Positions 26,762 through 35,618 of a stretch of 64,000 bases of DNA are shown one piece after another. The DNA is from G963663315 sp965204925 (GTDB lineage Bacteria; Pseudomonadota; Gammaproteobacteria; Arenicellales; Poriferihabitantaceae). Position 1 is the first letter of the stretch. Every line of letters starts with the position of its first letter. The stretch lies in contig OZ242021.1 of the NCBI GenBank assembly GCA_965204925.1, forward strand, positions 1,674,001-1,738,000, given 5' to 3'. The translations under genes were made by a program, and so were the position numbers. The notes beneath the pieces are model-generated. The model made no database searches. It was given only the letters and a program-made list of their open reading frames with translations, and had not been told where the DNA came from.

Positions 26762-26894
26762 CACTCCCCTCTTGACGGGGAGTCAGGAAGCCAGAGGCTA
26801 CAGCCCGCCGACCGGCGGGGATACGTACCTGCTTATCCTGCCGCCGAATCATCCTGCGAACCGGCTTCTTCGACTCCCCCGGCAAGGGGAGTGG
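26762..26894. repeat. two hairpin repeats of the ACTCCCC/GGGGAGT family
   Basis: Two short inverted repeats sit in the 258-bp gap between higA and the methylase gene: 26762-26784 (CACTCCCC, seven-base loop, GGGGAGTC) and 26857-26894 (cgaaccggcttcttcgactc followed by a C-rich/G-rich stem). The second shares the phrase ggcttcttcgactcccc with the larger repeats at 50069 and 53272, so these belong to one dispersed family. Confidence 0.7.
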
Positions 26895-26909
26895 CGGGTA
26901 TATGCAGAA

Positions 26910-26940
26910 TATAATGCGGACGCGCAGGGGCGCCCCTGCG
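26910..26940 (+). promoter_or_regulatory. TATAAT box followed by a perfect 18-bp palindrome
   Basis: A consensus -10 hexamer TATAAT (26910-26915) is followed 7 bp later by CGCAGGGGCGCCCCTGCG (26923-26940), which is its own reverse complement. The pair lies about 30 bp before the methylase start at 26972. A regulator binding the palindrome would overlap the transcription start, as in auto-regulated restriction-modification operons. The -35 is weak. The palindrome could also fold as RNA. Confidence 0.5.
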
Positions 26941-26971
26941 GGATCATTAAACCATGGTACATGGTATTGTC

Positions 26972-29965
26972 ATGAGGAAAGATACTCGACTGATTGAACG
27001 CTGGCTGCCGATTGCGGAACTGGGCATAGAGAGCACGCGCGAGCGCACCCCCATGACGCCTTATCCCGCTCCCAACCGCCTGCATGTCTGGTGGGCGCGG
27101 CGGCCGCTGGTGGCGTCGCGCGCCGCTATTCTGGCGTCGCTGCTGCCGGCGGACGCGGACCGTGATCGGTTTCTGCATGTGTTGGGCATTCATGGGGATC
27201 CGGTGGCAGCGCGTAGAAGACTTGATGCTGCCAAAAAAACCGGGGAGAACCTTGGCCCTGACCCCTATGGTTACAAACGCACATTTTCCTATTCGCCGAC
27301 CGGATGCGATATTGAGTGGGTCGAAGATGTATCCAGCAACAAGGCATCAAGCATCTCGGTTCTGGACCCGACTGCCGGTGGAGGCAGTATTCCAATAGAA
27401 GCGAGTCGTCTCGGGGTCACAGCCTTTGCAAACGACCTGAATCCAGTGGCCGCCTTGATTCTCAGAGCCACAATTGAATGGCCCGCTCGGCATGGTTCTC
27501 AACTGCTATCCGAATTTAACGAACTGGCCGCCGAATTTTTACATCGGGCTGAACCAAAATATCAGGAAATTTTCCCAATGGAGCCGGAAGACAGTCGGGT
27601 TGACGGCTACCTCTGGGCCCGCACAATCACCTGTCCGTACTGTTCCGGTCTGGTGCCGTTGTCGCCGAACTGGCGTCTGGCGCCGGGCGGTATCGGGGTG
27701 CGGTTGAAGCCGGACCCGGGCGCGGGGCCGGGGTCGCAGGGTCGGGTCTGTGCGTTTGAAATTGTGGGAAATGCCGGGGAGCAGTCGGAGGGGACAGTGG
27801 CGCGCGGGGATGGCGCCTGTCCCTGGCCCGATTGCGGCCGCGTCATCGACGGAGATGAAATCAAGCGGCAGGCCCAATCGGGCCGGATGGGTGAGCAGTT
27901 GTATGCCATTGTCTATAAAAAACGGATCAGGACAACCCTGAAGTCGGGCAACCGGGGCAAGGACAAGTGGGCGCGCGGCTATCGGGCTCCCGCGCCTGAA
28001 GACGACAACAGCGCGGACATCGCGGCGCGGCTGGCCGGGAAACTGCCGGAATGGGAGGCGCTGGACAGGGCGCCGAGTGAGAAAATTCCGGATGGCAACA
28101 AGACCACGGAACCCCAGCGGTACGGCATGCCATACTGGCGCGATTTGTTTTCAGCGCGTCAGCTTCTCTGCCACGGTACCAGCGTCGAAGTCTTTCAGGA
28201 GATGCTGGAGGCCGACCGCAAGGACGGCAAGCTGACCGATGCGCGGCGGGCGGCGTATGGGTATTTGGCATTCGTTATTGATACGTTGCTTGACTACAAC
28301 AATAGATGCAGCGTGTGGGACAACACAATCGGTCGCGTGCGGCACATATTTGCTCGTCATGATTTTGCTTTCATATGGTCCTACGCCGAGATGTCGCCTC
28401 TGGTGACCGGCGTTGGGTATGACTGGGCCATCGAAAAGACCGCCAAGTGCATCCGGGAACTCATATCGCTGTTGCGACCGGACGCGGGCGGCAAGGGCGG
28501 CAGCCGCGACCGGCCCCTGCTCGAAAACGAATATACACCGCCTCCGATTACCATCTCCTGCAAGTCCGGCGACAGCCTCGACCATATCGAAGACGGCAGT
28601 ATGGATGCCGTGGTCATGGACCCGCCCTATTACGACAACGTCATGTATGCCGAGCTTTCCGACTTCTTCTATGTCTGGCTCAAGCGCACGGCGGGACATG
28701 TCTTCCCGGAACTCTTCCGCAGAAATCTCACCGACAAGGAAAGCGAGGCGGTCGCCAACCCGGCGCGGTTTCGGGGGATAAGGGGCGCGAAAGCCCTGGC
28801 CGGCCTCGACTACCGGGAACGCATGGCGTCAATCTTTGCGGAATGCCGCCGGGTCTTGAAAAAAGATGGCATCCTGACGCTGATGTTCACACACAAGGCG
28901 GCCGGCGCCTGGGATGCCCTGGCCAAGGGCCTGATGGAAGCCGGATTCATCGTTACGGCATCGTGGCCGATCAATACCGAGGCGGAGGGCAGCCTGCATA
29001 TCCGCAACAAGGCGGCGGCCAACAGTACGATTTTCCTGGTATGCCGGCCACGCCCCGTCAAGTCCGCTGACGGTCAAAACCGCTATTGGGAGGATGTCGA
29101 GCCGCAGGTCGCCGCGCAGGTGCGGTCAAGGATTGCGGGATTCCAGGAGGCGGGAATTTCCGGGGTTGACCTCTATCTCGCGTCCTTCGGCCCGGCCCTT
29201 GAGGAATTTTCGCGCCATTGGCCGCTCAGGCGCGGGACGCCGGGCAAGAAGCCGGAGGTATCGCGCGGACGTCAAGCCGGAACGGTTGCCGATGAAGAGT
29301 GGGATCCGTATGCCGTTACCCCGGAAGACGCCCTGAATGTCGCGCGCCGCGAAGTCAAGTCGCAGCGGCTTGAGTCATTGACGCGCAGCGAGGCGAACGA
29401 GGATATGGACCCGGCGACAGCCTTCTTCGTTCTGGCATGGGATGCCTTCCGGGCGCCGGAATTTCCCTATGATGAGGCGCTCAAGCTGGCCCGGGCAATC
29501 GGCGCCGACCTTGATCGGGACATCCTGGGCAGGTTGGCGCACAAGAAAAACAAGGACATTGTACTGTTAAGCAGTGTGCAGCGGGCGGCCATGGGAACGC
29601 TGGGCCCGGTTGACGGCGCGCGCGGGGTCATTGACAGCATCCATCATGGGGCGCGCCTGGCGCGCACGCGCTCTCTGGCTGCAGCCAGGGATTTCCTCGG
29701 GGAAGCGCAAATACATCGGGGCGACAAGCGGTTCACCACGGCCATGAAGGCGGTACTGGAAGTGTTGCCGGTCGGCAGAACCCTGGCGGTCGGTCCGCGA
29801 TCGGATAGCGACAGGGTCAGCGCCGACGGTGGCGCGCAGCCTGGCGGCCGGATGGAGGAATTCGGCAGTGACTTCGAGGCGCTGTATCACCTGTCGCGCC
29901 TGATTTCCGGGGAGCGGTTCGAGGAGCCGAAACAATTCGATTTTCTGCAGGACGGAATTTCCTGA
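26972..29965 (+). CDS. DUF1156-family N6-adenine DNA methylase, defence operon gene 3
   Basis: A 997-residue COG1743-type DNA methylase. The N-terminal DUF1156 segment (RLIERWLPIAELGIESTRER, YPAPNRLHVWWARRPL) is followed by SAM motif I DPTAGGGSIPIEASRLG near residue 132. A Zn-ribbon-like CPYCSGLVPLSPNW lies near 220, and the catalytic DPPYYDNVMYAELSDFFYVW near 549. It would methylate adenine in a target sequence, marking self DNA for the associated PLD-helicase and ATPase. The ATG at 26972 is supported by the duplicate 5' end at 25805. A two-base gap separates it from the helicase gene. Substrate site is unknown. Confidence 0.9.
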   Translation: MRKDTRLIERWLPIAELGIESTRERTPMTPYPAPNRLHVWWARRPLVASRAAILASLLPADADRDRFLHVLGIHGDPVAARRRLDAAKKTGENLGPDPYGYKRTFSYSPTGCDIEWVEDVSSNKASSISVLDPTAGGGSIPIEASRLGVTAFANDLNPVAALILRATIEWPARHGSQLLSEFNELAAEFLHRAEPKYQEIFPMEPEDSRVDGYLWARTITCPYCSGLVPLSPNWRLAPGGIGVRLKPDPGAGPGSQGRVCAFEIVGNAGEQSEGTVARGDGACPWPDCGRVIDGDEIKRQAQSGRMGEQLYAIVYKKRIRTTLKSGNRGKDKWARGYRAPAPEDDNSADIAARLAGKLPEWEALDRAPSEKIPDGNKTTEPQRYGMPYWRDLFSARQLLCHGTSVEVFQEMLEADRKDGKLTDARRAAYGYLAFVIDTLLDYNNRCSVWDNTIGRVRHIFARHDFAFIWSYAEMSPLVTGVGYDWAIEKTAKCIRELISLLRPDAGGKGGSRDRPLLENEYTPPPITISCKSGDSLDHIEDGSMDAVVMDPPYYDNVMYAELSDFFYVWLKRTAGHVFPELFRRNLTDKESEAVANPARFRGIRGAKALAGLDYRERMASIFAECRRVLKKDGILTLMFTHKAAGAWDALAKGLMEAGFIVTASWPINTEAEGSLHIRNKAAANSTIFLVCRPRPVKSADGQNRYWEDVEPQVAAQVRSRIAGFQEAGISGVDLYLASFGPALEEFSRHWPLRRGTPGKKPEVSRGRQAGTVADEEWDPYAVTPEDALNVARREVKSQRLESLTRSEANEDMDPATAFFVLAWDAFRAPEFPYDEALKLARAIGADLDRDILGRLAHKKNKDIVLLSSVQRAAMGTLGPVDGARGVIDSIHHGARLARTRSLAAARDFLGEAQIHRGDKRFTTAMKAVLEVLPVGRTLAVGPRSDSDRVSADGGAQPGGRMEEFGSDFEALYHLSRLISGERFEEPKQFDFLQDGIS

Positions 29966-29967
29966 GC

Positions 29968-32900
29968 ATGCTTGTCGAGCATAAATGGCGGGTGAAGTAT
30001 ACCTCCAGTCATGGCGACCTCGTGCGCCTGTTTTACCTGCCCGCCCTCAGGCAAGCGCGGCGCTATGACCGGCTGACGGGTTACTTCAATGCCGGCGCCC
30101 TGACCCTCGCGGCGCGCGGGATTGAACACCTGGCGCGCAACGACGGACGCATGCGGCTTGTGACAGGGTGCACGCTGGCTCAGCCGGAAATCGACGCGAT
30201 CGAAAAGGGCGAGCGCCTGCGCAGCCAGATCGAACGGCATCTGGGCGCGGCGCCCCTTGTTCCACCGGACGCCGCGTCCAGGGACGCCCTGGAATTGCTG
30301 GCGTGGATGGTGCAATACGGGTTTCTCGAGGTGCGGGTTGCGGTGCCCTGCGGCGCGGATGGCAAGCCAATCCCCGAGGATGGCATCTTCCATGAGAAAG
30401 CGGGGATCATTGAAGATCGGGCGGGGCATAAAATTGCCTGGACCGGAAGCCTGAATGAGACCAGCGCCGGCTGGCGCCACAACTGGGAGAGTTTCAGCGT
30501 GTTTACCAGCTGGGCGGACAGGGAAAGAGTGGATGAGGAGGAAGCCAATTTTCTGCGCATATGGGGCGGCGGTTCTGCAAATTTTATCGTGGTGGATGTG
30601 CCGCAAGCCGTACGGGACGATTTATTGCGGTTTATGCCGGCCGCGGACCCGGTTCGTCTTGCGCATGCAGAAATTGAGCGGCCGCCGCCTGCCTCCCGGG
30701 CGGCGGAGTCGCCGGCGATAACAGATACGGCGCCGCAAGCGCCCCGGTCGGAATGGAAGAGGCGTCGGGTCTGGACCTTGATCCGCGAGGCGCCGGCATG
30801 GGCGGACAGCGGCGAACAAATCGGCGAGGCAACCTGTGCGGTCAATCCCTGGCCGCATCAGGTGAAGGCCCTGCAACGCCTGTACCGCAGCTGGCCGCCC
30901 AGACTGCTGATTGCCGATGAGGTCGGGCTGGGCAAGACTATTCAGGCCGGCTTGCTGTTGCGCCGGGCGTGGCTGGCGGGACATGCCAGACGGATTTTGA
31001 TTCTGGCGCCGAAGGCGCTGCTCGGACAGTGGCAAATCGAACTGCGCGAGAAGTTTAATCTCAACTGGCCAATTTATGATGGCAATGAGCTGGTATGGTA
31101 TGAATCGCCGGCGCTGCGCGGGCGCAATACACGCAGGGTTGACCGCGACGCCTGGCATCACGAGCCGGTCGTGCTCGCTTCCAGCCAGCTGATGCGCCGC
31201 CGCGAACGAACGGCGGCGTTGCTTGAGCGGGCGGAGCCCTGGGATCTGGTGATTCTGGATGAAGCGCACCATGCCCGTCGGCGGGGCGCCGGCAGTGATG
31301 TGGAAGGAGGCCCCAACCACCTGCTCAGGCTGATGCAGGGTTTGCAGAAAAAGACACAGGGGCTGGTTCTGTTGACGGCGACTCCGATGCAGGTGCACCC
31401 GATAGAGGTCTGGGATTTGCTGAATCTTCTCGGCTTGCCGCCGCAATGGAGTGAAAGCGGATTTCTGGACTTTGTCAAAACTGTCGCGATACCCGCTCCA
31501 GAGCCGCAGGCGTTTGAGCAAATGGCCCGGCTGTTCCTTTCGGCAGAACAGGCCTACGGCGCAACCGGCGTCGAAAGCGCGGTAAGCATCACCAAGTTAT
31601 CCGGAATCATAACCGGCCATATACTCGCAGCGCTGCGCGACCCCAGCACGATACCGCGCCGGCAATTGCCGCCGCAGCAGCGCCGCGCCGCCGTCAAAAT
31701 CATGCAGGCCAACACGCCGATGCGGCGGTTGGTATCGCGCCATACGCGCCAACTGTTACGCCGGTACTTGCGCGTGGGGATGTTGTCGACGCGGATTGCC
31801 GAGCGCAAGGTCAAGGATCGATTCCTGAAAATGTCACGACCGGAACGGGCGCTGTACGATGCGGTCGAGGATTACATTTGCGAGACTTGGAAGCGGGCCA
31901 GCCAGGAGAAAAAAACCGCTGTGGGATTCGTCATGACGATCTATCACCGGCGGCTGGCGAGCAGTTTCACCGCGTTGCGCAAGACCCTGGAGAAAAGGCG
32001 GGCGGCGCTCGCGGCCGGCCGGTGCGAGGAGCCATTGATCCACGCGGATGACATCGAGGAGGACAGCCTGGAGGAGGAGTTCAGCGACCCTGACGATACC
32101 GGCAAACTGGCAAGCATGGCGCTGGCCAGTGAAGAGCAGGCTGAAATTGATTACCTGCTGGCGCGCATCGAACAACTGCCGCCCGATACCAAACTGGAGG
32201 CGCTGCGGAAGGTTCTGCGGTCATTGTTTGCCGACGGGTATCGGCGGGTGATGGTGTTCACGCAATATGCGGACAGCATGGATTTTCTGCGCGAGGAATT
32301 GGGTCGGCATGGAGCATGGCGGATAATGTGCTTTTCCGGCCGCGGCGGAGAGGTGGACGCAAGTGATGGTTCGTGGAAACAGATTAGCCGGGACGATGTC
32401 AAACGGCGGTTTCGGGATGCTGAAGCGGATATCCTGTTATGCACGGACGCCGCGGCGGAGGGCTTGAATTTCCAGTTCTGCGGCGCCCTGGTAAATTATG
32501 ATATGCCGTGGAACCCGATGCGGGTAGAACAGCGTATCGGGCGTATTGACCGCTTGGGGCAGGAAAGTGAAACCATCCGTATCGTCAACCTGCACTATGA
32601 GGATACGGTCGAAACCGATGTGTATCAGGCGCTGGAAAATCGTATTGATCTGTTTCAGTCCGTGGTCGGCAGATTGCAACCCATACTGGCCCGTGTGCCG
32701 CAAGCCATCAAGCAGTCTGTGCTTTCCGGGGCGAGCCGTGAACCCGGCGAGCGTAAGAAGATAGTGGATGTACTGGAGCGCGCAGTGAGCGATTCCGGGG
32801 GCGGGGAGATTAATTGGGATGAGGTGACGGAAAGCGATATCGACATGCCGGCGCGCCCCGATTCACCGATCAAGATGAAGGACCTGGATCGGGTGATCAA

Positions 32901-33147
32901 TAGCGCTGAACTGAGGCCGCAAGGCGTCTGCGTCCAGCCGCTCGGGAAACGGGAATACAGCCTGCTGGCGCCGGGCATGGACGAGCCGTTACGGGTGACG
33001 ACGGACCCGTCCTATTACGAGAAACATGCCGAACATGTGGAACTGTGGTCACCCGGCAATCCCCTGTTCGTAGCGCCTGAATTTGACGGGGTACCCGCAG
33101 AGTCCATCCGGGGCAAGACGTTGCGGGATATTCTGGATGGAGGATGA
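29968..33147 (+). CDS. PLD-nuclease/SNF2 helicase fusion, defence operon gene 4
   Basis: A 1059-residue protein combining two activities. Residues 1-220 are a phospholipase D-like nuclease domain with the HxK motif as FHEKAGIIEDRAGHKIAWTG and GSLNETSAGW near residue 140-165. Residues 290-980 are an SF2 SNF2-type helicase: LLIADEVGLGKTIQAGLLL (Walker A), VILDEAHHARRRG, LLTATPMQVHP, CTDAAAEGLNFQFCG and EQRIGRIDRLGQ. Such proteins translocate on DNA and could cut unmodified phage DNA. It begins 2 bp after the methylase, so is co-translated with it. Confidence 0.9.
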   Translation: MLVEHKWRVKYTSSHGDLVRLFYLPALRQARRYDRLTGYFNAGALTLAARGIEHLARNDGRMRLVTGCTLAQPEIDAIEKGERLRSQIERHLGAAPLVPPDAASRDALELLAWMVQYGFLEVRVAVPCGADGKPIPEDGIFHEKAGIIEDRAGHKIAWTGSLNETSAGWRHNWESFSVFTSWADRERVDEEEANFLRIWGGGSANFIVVDVPQAVRDDLLRFMPAADPVRLAHAEIERPPPASRAAESPAITDTAPQAPRSEWKRRRVWTLIREAPAWADSGEQIGEATCAVNPWPHQVKALQRLYRSWPPRLLIADEVGLGKTIQAGLLLRRAWLAGHARRILILAPKALLGQWQIELREKFNLNWPIYDGNELVWYESPALRGRNTRRVDRDAWHHEPVVLASSQLMRRRERTAALLERAEPWDLVILDEAHHARRRGAGSDVEGGPNHLLRLMQGLQKKTQGLVLLTATPMQVHPIEVWDLLNLLGLPPQWSESGFLDFVKTVAIPAPEPQAFEQMARLFLSAEQAYGATGVESAVSITKLSGIITGHILAALRDPSTIPRRQLPPQQRRAAVKIMQANTPMRRLVSRHTRQLLRRYLRVGMLSTRIAERKVKDRFLKMSRPERALYDAVEDYICETWKRASQEKKTAVGFVMTIYHRRLASSFTALRKTLEKRRAALAAGRCEEPLIHADDIEEDSLEEEFSDPDDTGKLASMALASEEQAEIDYLLARIEQLPPDTKLEALRKVLRSLFADGYRRVMVFTQYADSMDFLREELGRHGAWRIMCFSGRGGEVDASDGSWKQISRDDVKRRFRDAEADILLCTDAAAEGLNFQFCGALVNYDMPWNPMRVEQRIGRIDRLGQESETIRIVNLHYEDTVETDVYQALENRIDLFQSVVGRLQPILARVPQAIKQSVLSGASREPGERKKIVDVLERAVSDSGGGEINWDEVTESDIDMPARPDSPIKMKDLDRVINSAELRPQGVCVQPLGKREYSLLAPGMDEPLRVTTDPSYYEKHAEHVELWSPGNPLFVAPEFDGVPAESIRGKTLRDILDGG

Positions 33148-33255
33148 GGCGCCAAATCCCCCGGCGCCGGGAAGCGTCGCATCCGGTTCGCCGGGCATCG
33201 CCGGCTCTTGCGCCTGTTCGCTCAGATCTCCGCTTCCCGGTCGCGGGTATGCGGG

Positions 33256-34260
33256 CTATCCGATTTTCGCCAGCGCCTTGTCCGGGGTCAGTCGGGTCAT
33301 GCAGTGGTGGTGTCGCAGCGGGCATTGTCGTTGAAAACACGGGCTGCATTCGAGAGCGAGATTCAACAGGTCGGCGCGGGCGGTCAACGGCGGGGTAAAG
33401 CCCGCGCTGGTCGCTCCGTACAGGGCGATTACGTGCCTGCCTGTAGCGGCGGCGACATGCATCAGCCCGGAGTCATTGGTCACGACAGAACGGGCGCAGG
33501 AAATCAGGTCCACGACTTCTTCAAGGCGGGTCTGTCCGCTCAGATCGATGCAAGCGTCTGCGCTCAAGTGATTGATCTGGCGGGCGACCGGCTGATCGTT
33601 TTTAGCGCCAAAAATCCAGACCTGCCAGCCTGCCCTGATTTTGCTGCGGGCGACTTCGGCAAAATACTCGGCAGGCCAGCGCTTGGCAGGGCCGAACTCC
33701 GCTCCCGGGCAAAACGCCAGCACCGGTTTTTCGAGTGTCAATCCCAGCCGCGAGCGGGTTGCCTGTAGCTGCTCGCGGTCGATCTGCAATGCCGGATACG
33801 GCGGCGCCCCGGAAATCGTCTGTCCCCTGTCGATGCCAAGCGCCGCGTAACGCTGCACATGCAAGGGCATTGCGCGGGCATCCAGGCGCCGGATATCGTT
33901 CAGTAATCCCCAGCGTTGTTCGCCGACATACCCGGTGCGTTTGACAATGCCGGCAAACCAGGGGATCAGCGCCGACTTGAAAGACCCCGGCAATACGATG
34001 GCCTGGTCGAAGCGATACTGGCGGATGTCTCGCGCCAGCCTCCTGCGGACGCCGAGTTGAAGCCTGCCGTGTCCGACCGGCATTTCGATGGTTGCATGGA
34101 CTTCGGGCATTCTTTGCAGAATCGGCTGACTCCATGCGGGCGCCAGTACCGTGATGCGGGTTTTTGCGGAAGCGGCCTTGATGATCTTGAACAGGCTCTG
34201 CGCCATCACCATATCTCCGACCCAGGAAGGGCCAACCACAAGCAGCCGCCGCTCAGCCAT
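33256..34260 (-). CDS. waaF: LPS heptosyltransferase II
   Basis: A 334-residue GT9 enzyme adding the second heptose to the lipopolysaccharide inner core at the cytoplasmic face of the inner membrane. Typical features are LLVVGPSWVGDMVMAQSLF at the N-terminus, AFCPGAEFGPAKRWPAEYFAEV near residue 185 and TNDSGLMHVAAATGRHVIALYG near 265. The ATG at 34260 gives the standard N-terminus; longer frames are not needed. It is the last gene of the glnE-ilvE-zinc-finger-waaF block on the minus strand, an arrangement known from gammaproteobacteria. Confidence 0.94.
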   Translation of the reverse strand: MAERRLLVVGPSWVGDMVMAQSLFKIIKAASAKTRITVLAPAWSQPILQRMPEVHATIEMPVGHGRLQLGVRRRLARDIRQYRFDQAIVLPGSFKSALIPWFAGIVKRTGYVGEQRWGLLNDIRRLDARAMPLHVQRYAALGIDRGQTISGAPPYPALQIDREQLQATRSRLGLTLEKPVLAFCPGAEFGPAKRWPAEYFAEVARSKIRAGWQVWIFGAKNDQPVARQINHLSADACIDLSGQTRLEEVVDLISCARSVVTNDSGLMHVAAATGRHVIALYGATSAGFTPPLTARADLLNLALECSPCFQRQCPLRHHHCMTRLTPDKALAKIG

Positions 34261-34334
34261 TGCCGCTCGATTCGTGCGGTTGCCGCTGTCGATAGCCGGC
34301 CAGTCCGGAATCGGGCAGGGAGGCCTGCTCCCGG

Positions 34335-34583
34335 TTACGGATGAGCGGCCGCCGCCGGGTCCACAAGCACATACAGTGTGCCGCAATACGGGCAAAGCTC
34401 CTGTCCGCTGTCGGCAATCGGCAAATAAACTTTCGGGTGGGAGTCCCACAGGCGCTTGCCGGGCATGGGGCAATGCAATGGCAGATCCGCTACGGTGACC
34501 TCAACCCGGTTACGATCATTCGGTACATCGTTGCCGGCGGCCGACGGCGCGGCGGCGCTGTCGGTTCGACAGGGTTCAGACAT
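34335..34583 (-). CDS. zf-CHCC zinc-finger protein (NDUFS6-like)
   Basis: An 82-residue protein with a short disordered N-terminus and a C-terminal zinc-finger: VADLPLHCPMPGKRLWDSHP, KVYLPIADSG and ELCPYCGTLYVL, giving the C-H-C-C ligands. The family is related to the NDUFS6 zinc subunit of complex I, but in bacteria it is usually a small stand-alone gene between ilvE and waaF, with no defined role. Its start overlaps the ilvE stop by 8 bases. Confidence 0.88.
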   Translation of the reverse strand: MSEPCRTDSAAAPSAAGNDVPNDRNRVEVTVADLPLHCPMPGKRLWDSHPKVYLPIADSGQELCPYCGTLYVLVDPAAAAHP

Positions 34584-35496
34584 AGGTCAGCCAATCCCTG
34601 TATTCGGGGATACGGCCATGCGCGGCATCGAAAAAGCGGGACTGGATTCTTGCGGTGATCGGACCTCGGGAACCGTTGCCGATACGGCGATTGTCCAGTT
34701 CGCGAATCGGCGTAACTTCCGCCGCCGTGCCGGTGAAGAAGGCTTCATCGCAAATATAGACTTCATCGCGGGTAATACGTTTTTCAACCAGTTGCAGGCC
34801 TTCGTCAGCGATGAGCCGGATCACCGTATTGCGCGTAATGCCGTCGAGAGCCGAAGTCAGATCCGGAGTGTATATGACGTTGTCGCGCACAATGAACAGG
34901 TTCTCGCCGCTGCCTTCCATTACAAAACCATTGGTATCCAGCAATAACGCTTCGTCGTAGCCCGTGTCGATCGCTTCCTGCAGAGCCAGCATCGAGTTGA
35001 TATAGTGTCCATTGGCTTTTGCCCGGCACATCGCGACATTGACATGATGGCGGGTATAGGACGATACACGCACACGGATGCCGGAGCGCAGGCTTTCTTC
35101 ACCCAGGTATGTTCCCCATTGCCAGGCGGCGACGATGACATGCACCTTCAGATTGTCTGCCCGAATGCCCATTCCTTCCGAGCCATAGAAAGCCATGGGC
35201 CGCAAATATCCGGTTTCCAGTTTGTTCTGTCTGAGCGACTCGACCTGCGCTTCAATCAGTGTCTGTTGGTCGAAGGGGATTTCCATGCGGAGGATATGAG
35301 CGGACTGGAACAATCGCCGGGTATGCTCGCGCAGACGGAAAATCGCGGGCCCCTGGGCCGTCCTGTAGGCGCGCACTCCTTCGAATACGCCCATGCCGTA
35401 GTGCAGGGTATGGGTCAGCACATGGATCGTTGCGTCGCGCCACGGGACCATCTCACCGTCCATCCATATTACGCCGTCGCGGTCACTGAACGACAT
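34576..35496 (-). CDS. ilvE: branched-chain amino acid aminotransferase
   Basis: A 306-residue PLP-dependent class IV aminotransferase, the last step of valine, leucine and isoleucine synthesis. The catalytic lysine lies in CRAKANGHYINSMLALQEA near residue 160. The phosphate-binding and family features EALLLDTNGFVMEGSGENLF and SALDGITRNTVIRL follow, with THTLHYGMGVFEGVRAYRT near the N-terminus. It follows glnE on the same strand after about 120 bp and leads into the zf-CHCC gene. Confidence 0.96.
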   Translation of the reverse strand: MSFSDRDGVIWMDGEMVPWRDATIHVLTHTLHYGMGVFEGVRAYRTAQGPAIFRLREHTRRLFQSAHILRMEIPFDQQTLIEAQVESLRQNKLETGYLRPMAFYGSEGMGIRADNLKVHVIVAAWQWGTYLGEESLRSGIRVRVSSYTRHHVNVAMCRAKANGHYINSMLALQEAIDTGYDEALLLDTNGFVMEGSGENLFIVRDNVIYTPDLTSALDGITRNTVIRLIADEGLQLVEKRITRDEVYICDEAFFTGTAAEVTPIRELDNRRIGNGSRGPITARIQSRFFDAAHGRIPEYRDWLTYV

Positions 35497-35618
35497 GATA
35501 CCTTCCGCTAGCCGGCTTTCCCGTCAATGTCTTTTGCACAGGCGTCATTTCCACATTTGTATTTTGCATCAGGTTCTGGCAATCCGGGCTGTAAAATAAA
35601 CCACCGGCCTTCATTCTG

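Noticed and set aside
20490..33147. Canonical BREX or DISARM system
   Set aside because: The DUF499 ATPase and PLD domain recall these systems, but PglZ, BrxA, BrxB, BrxL, DrmA and DrmB are all absent, and the methylase is of the DUF1156 type rather than PglX.
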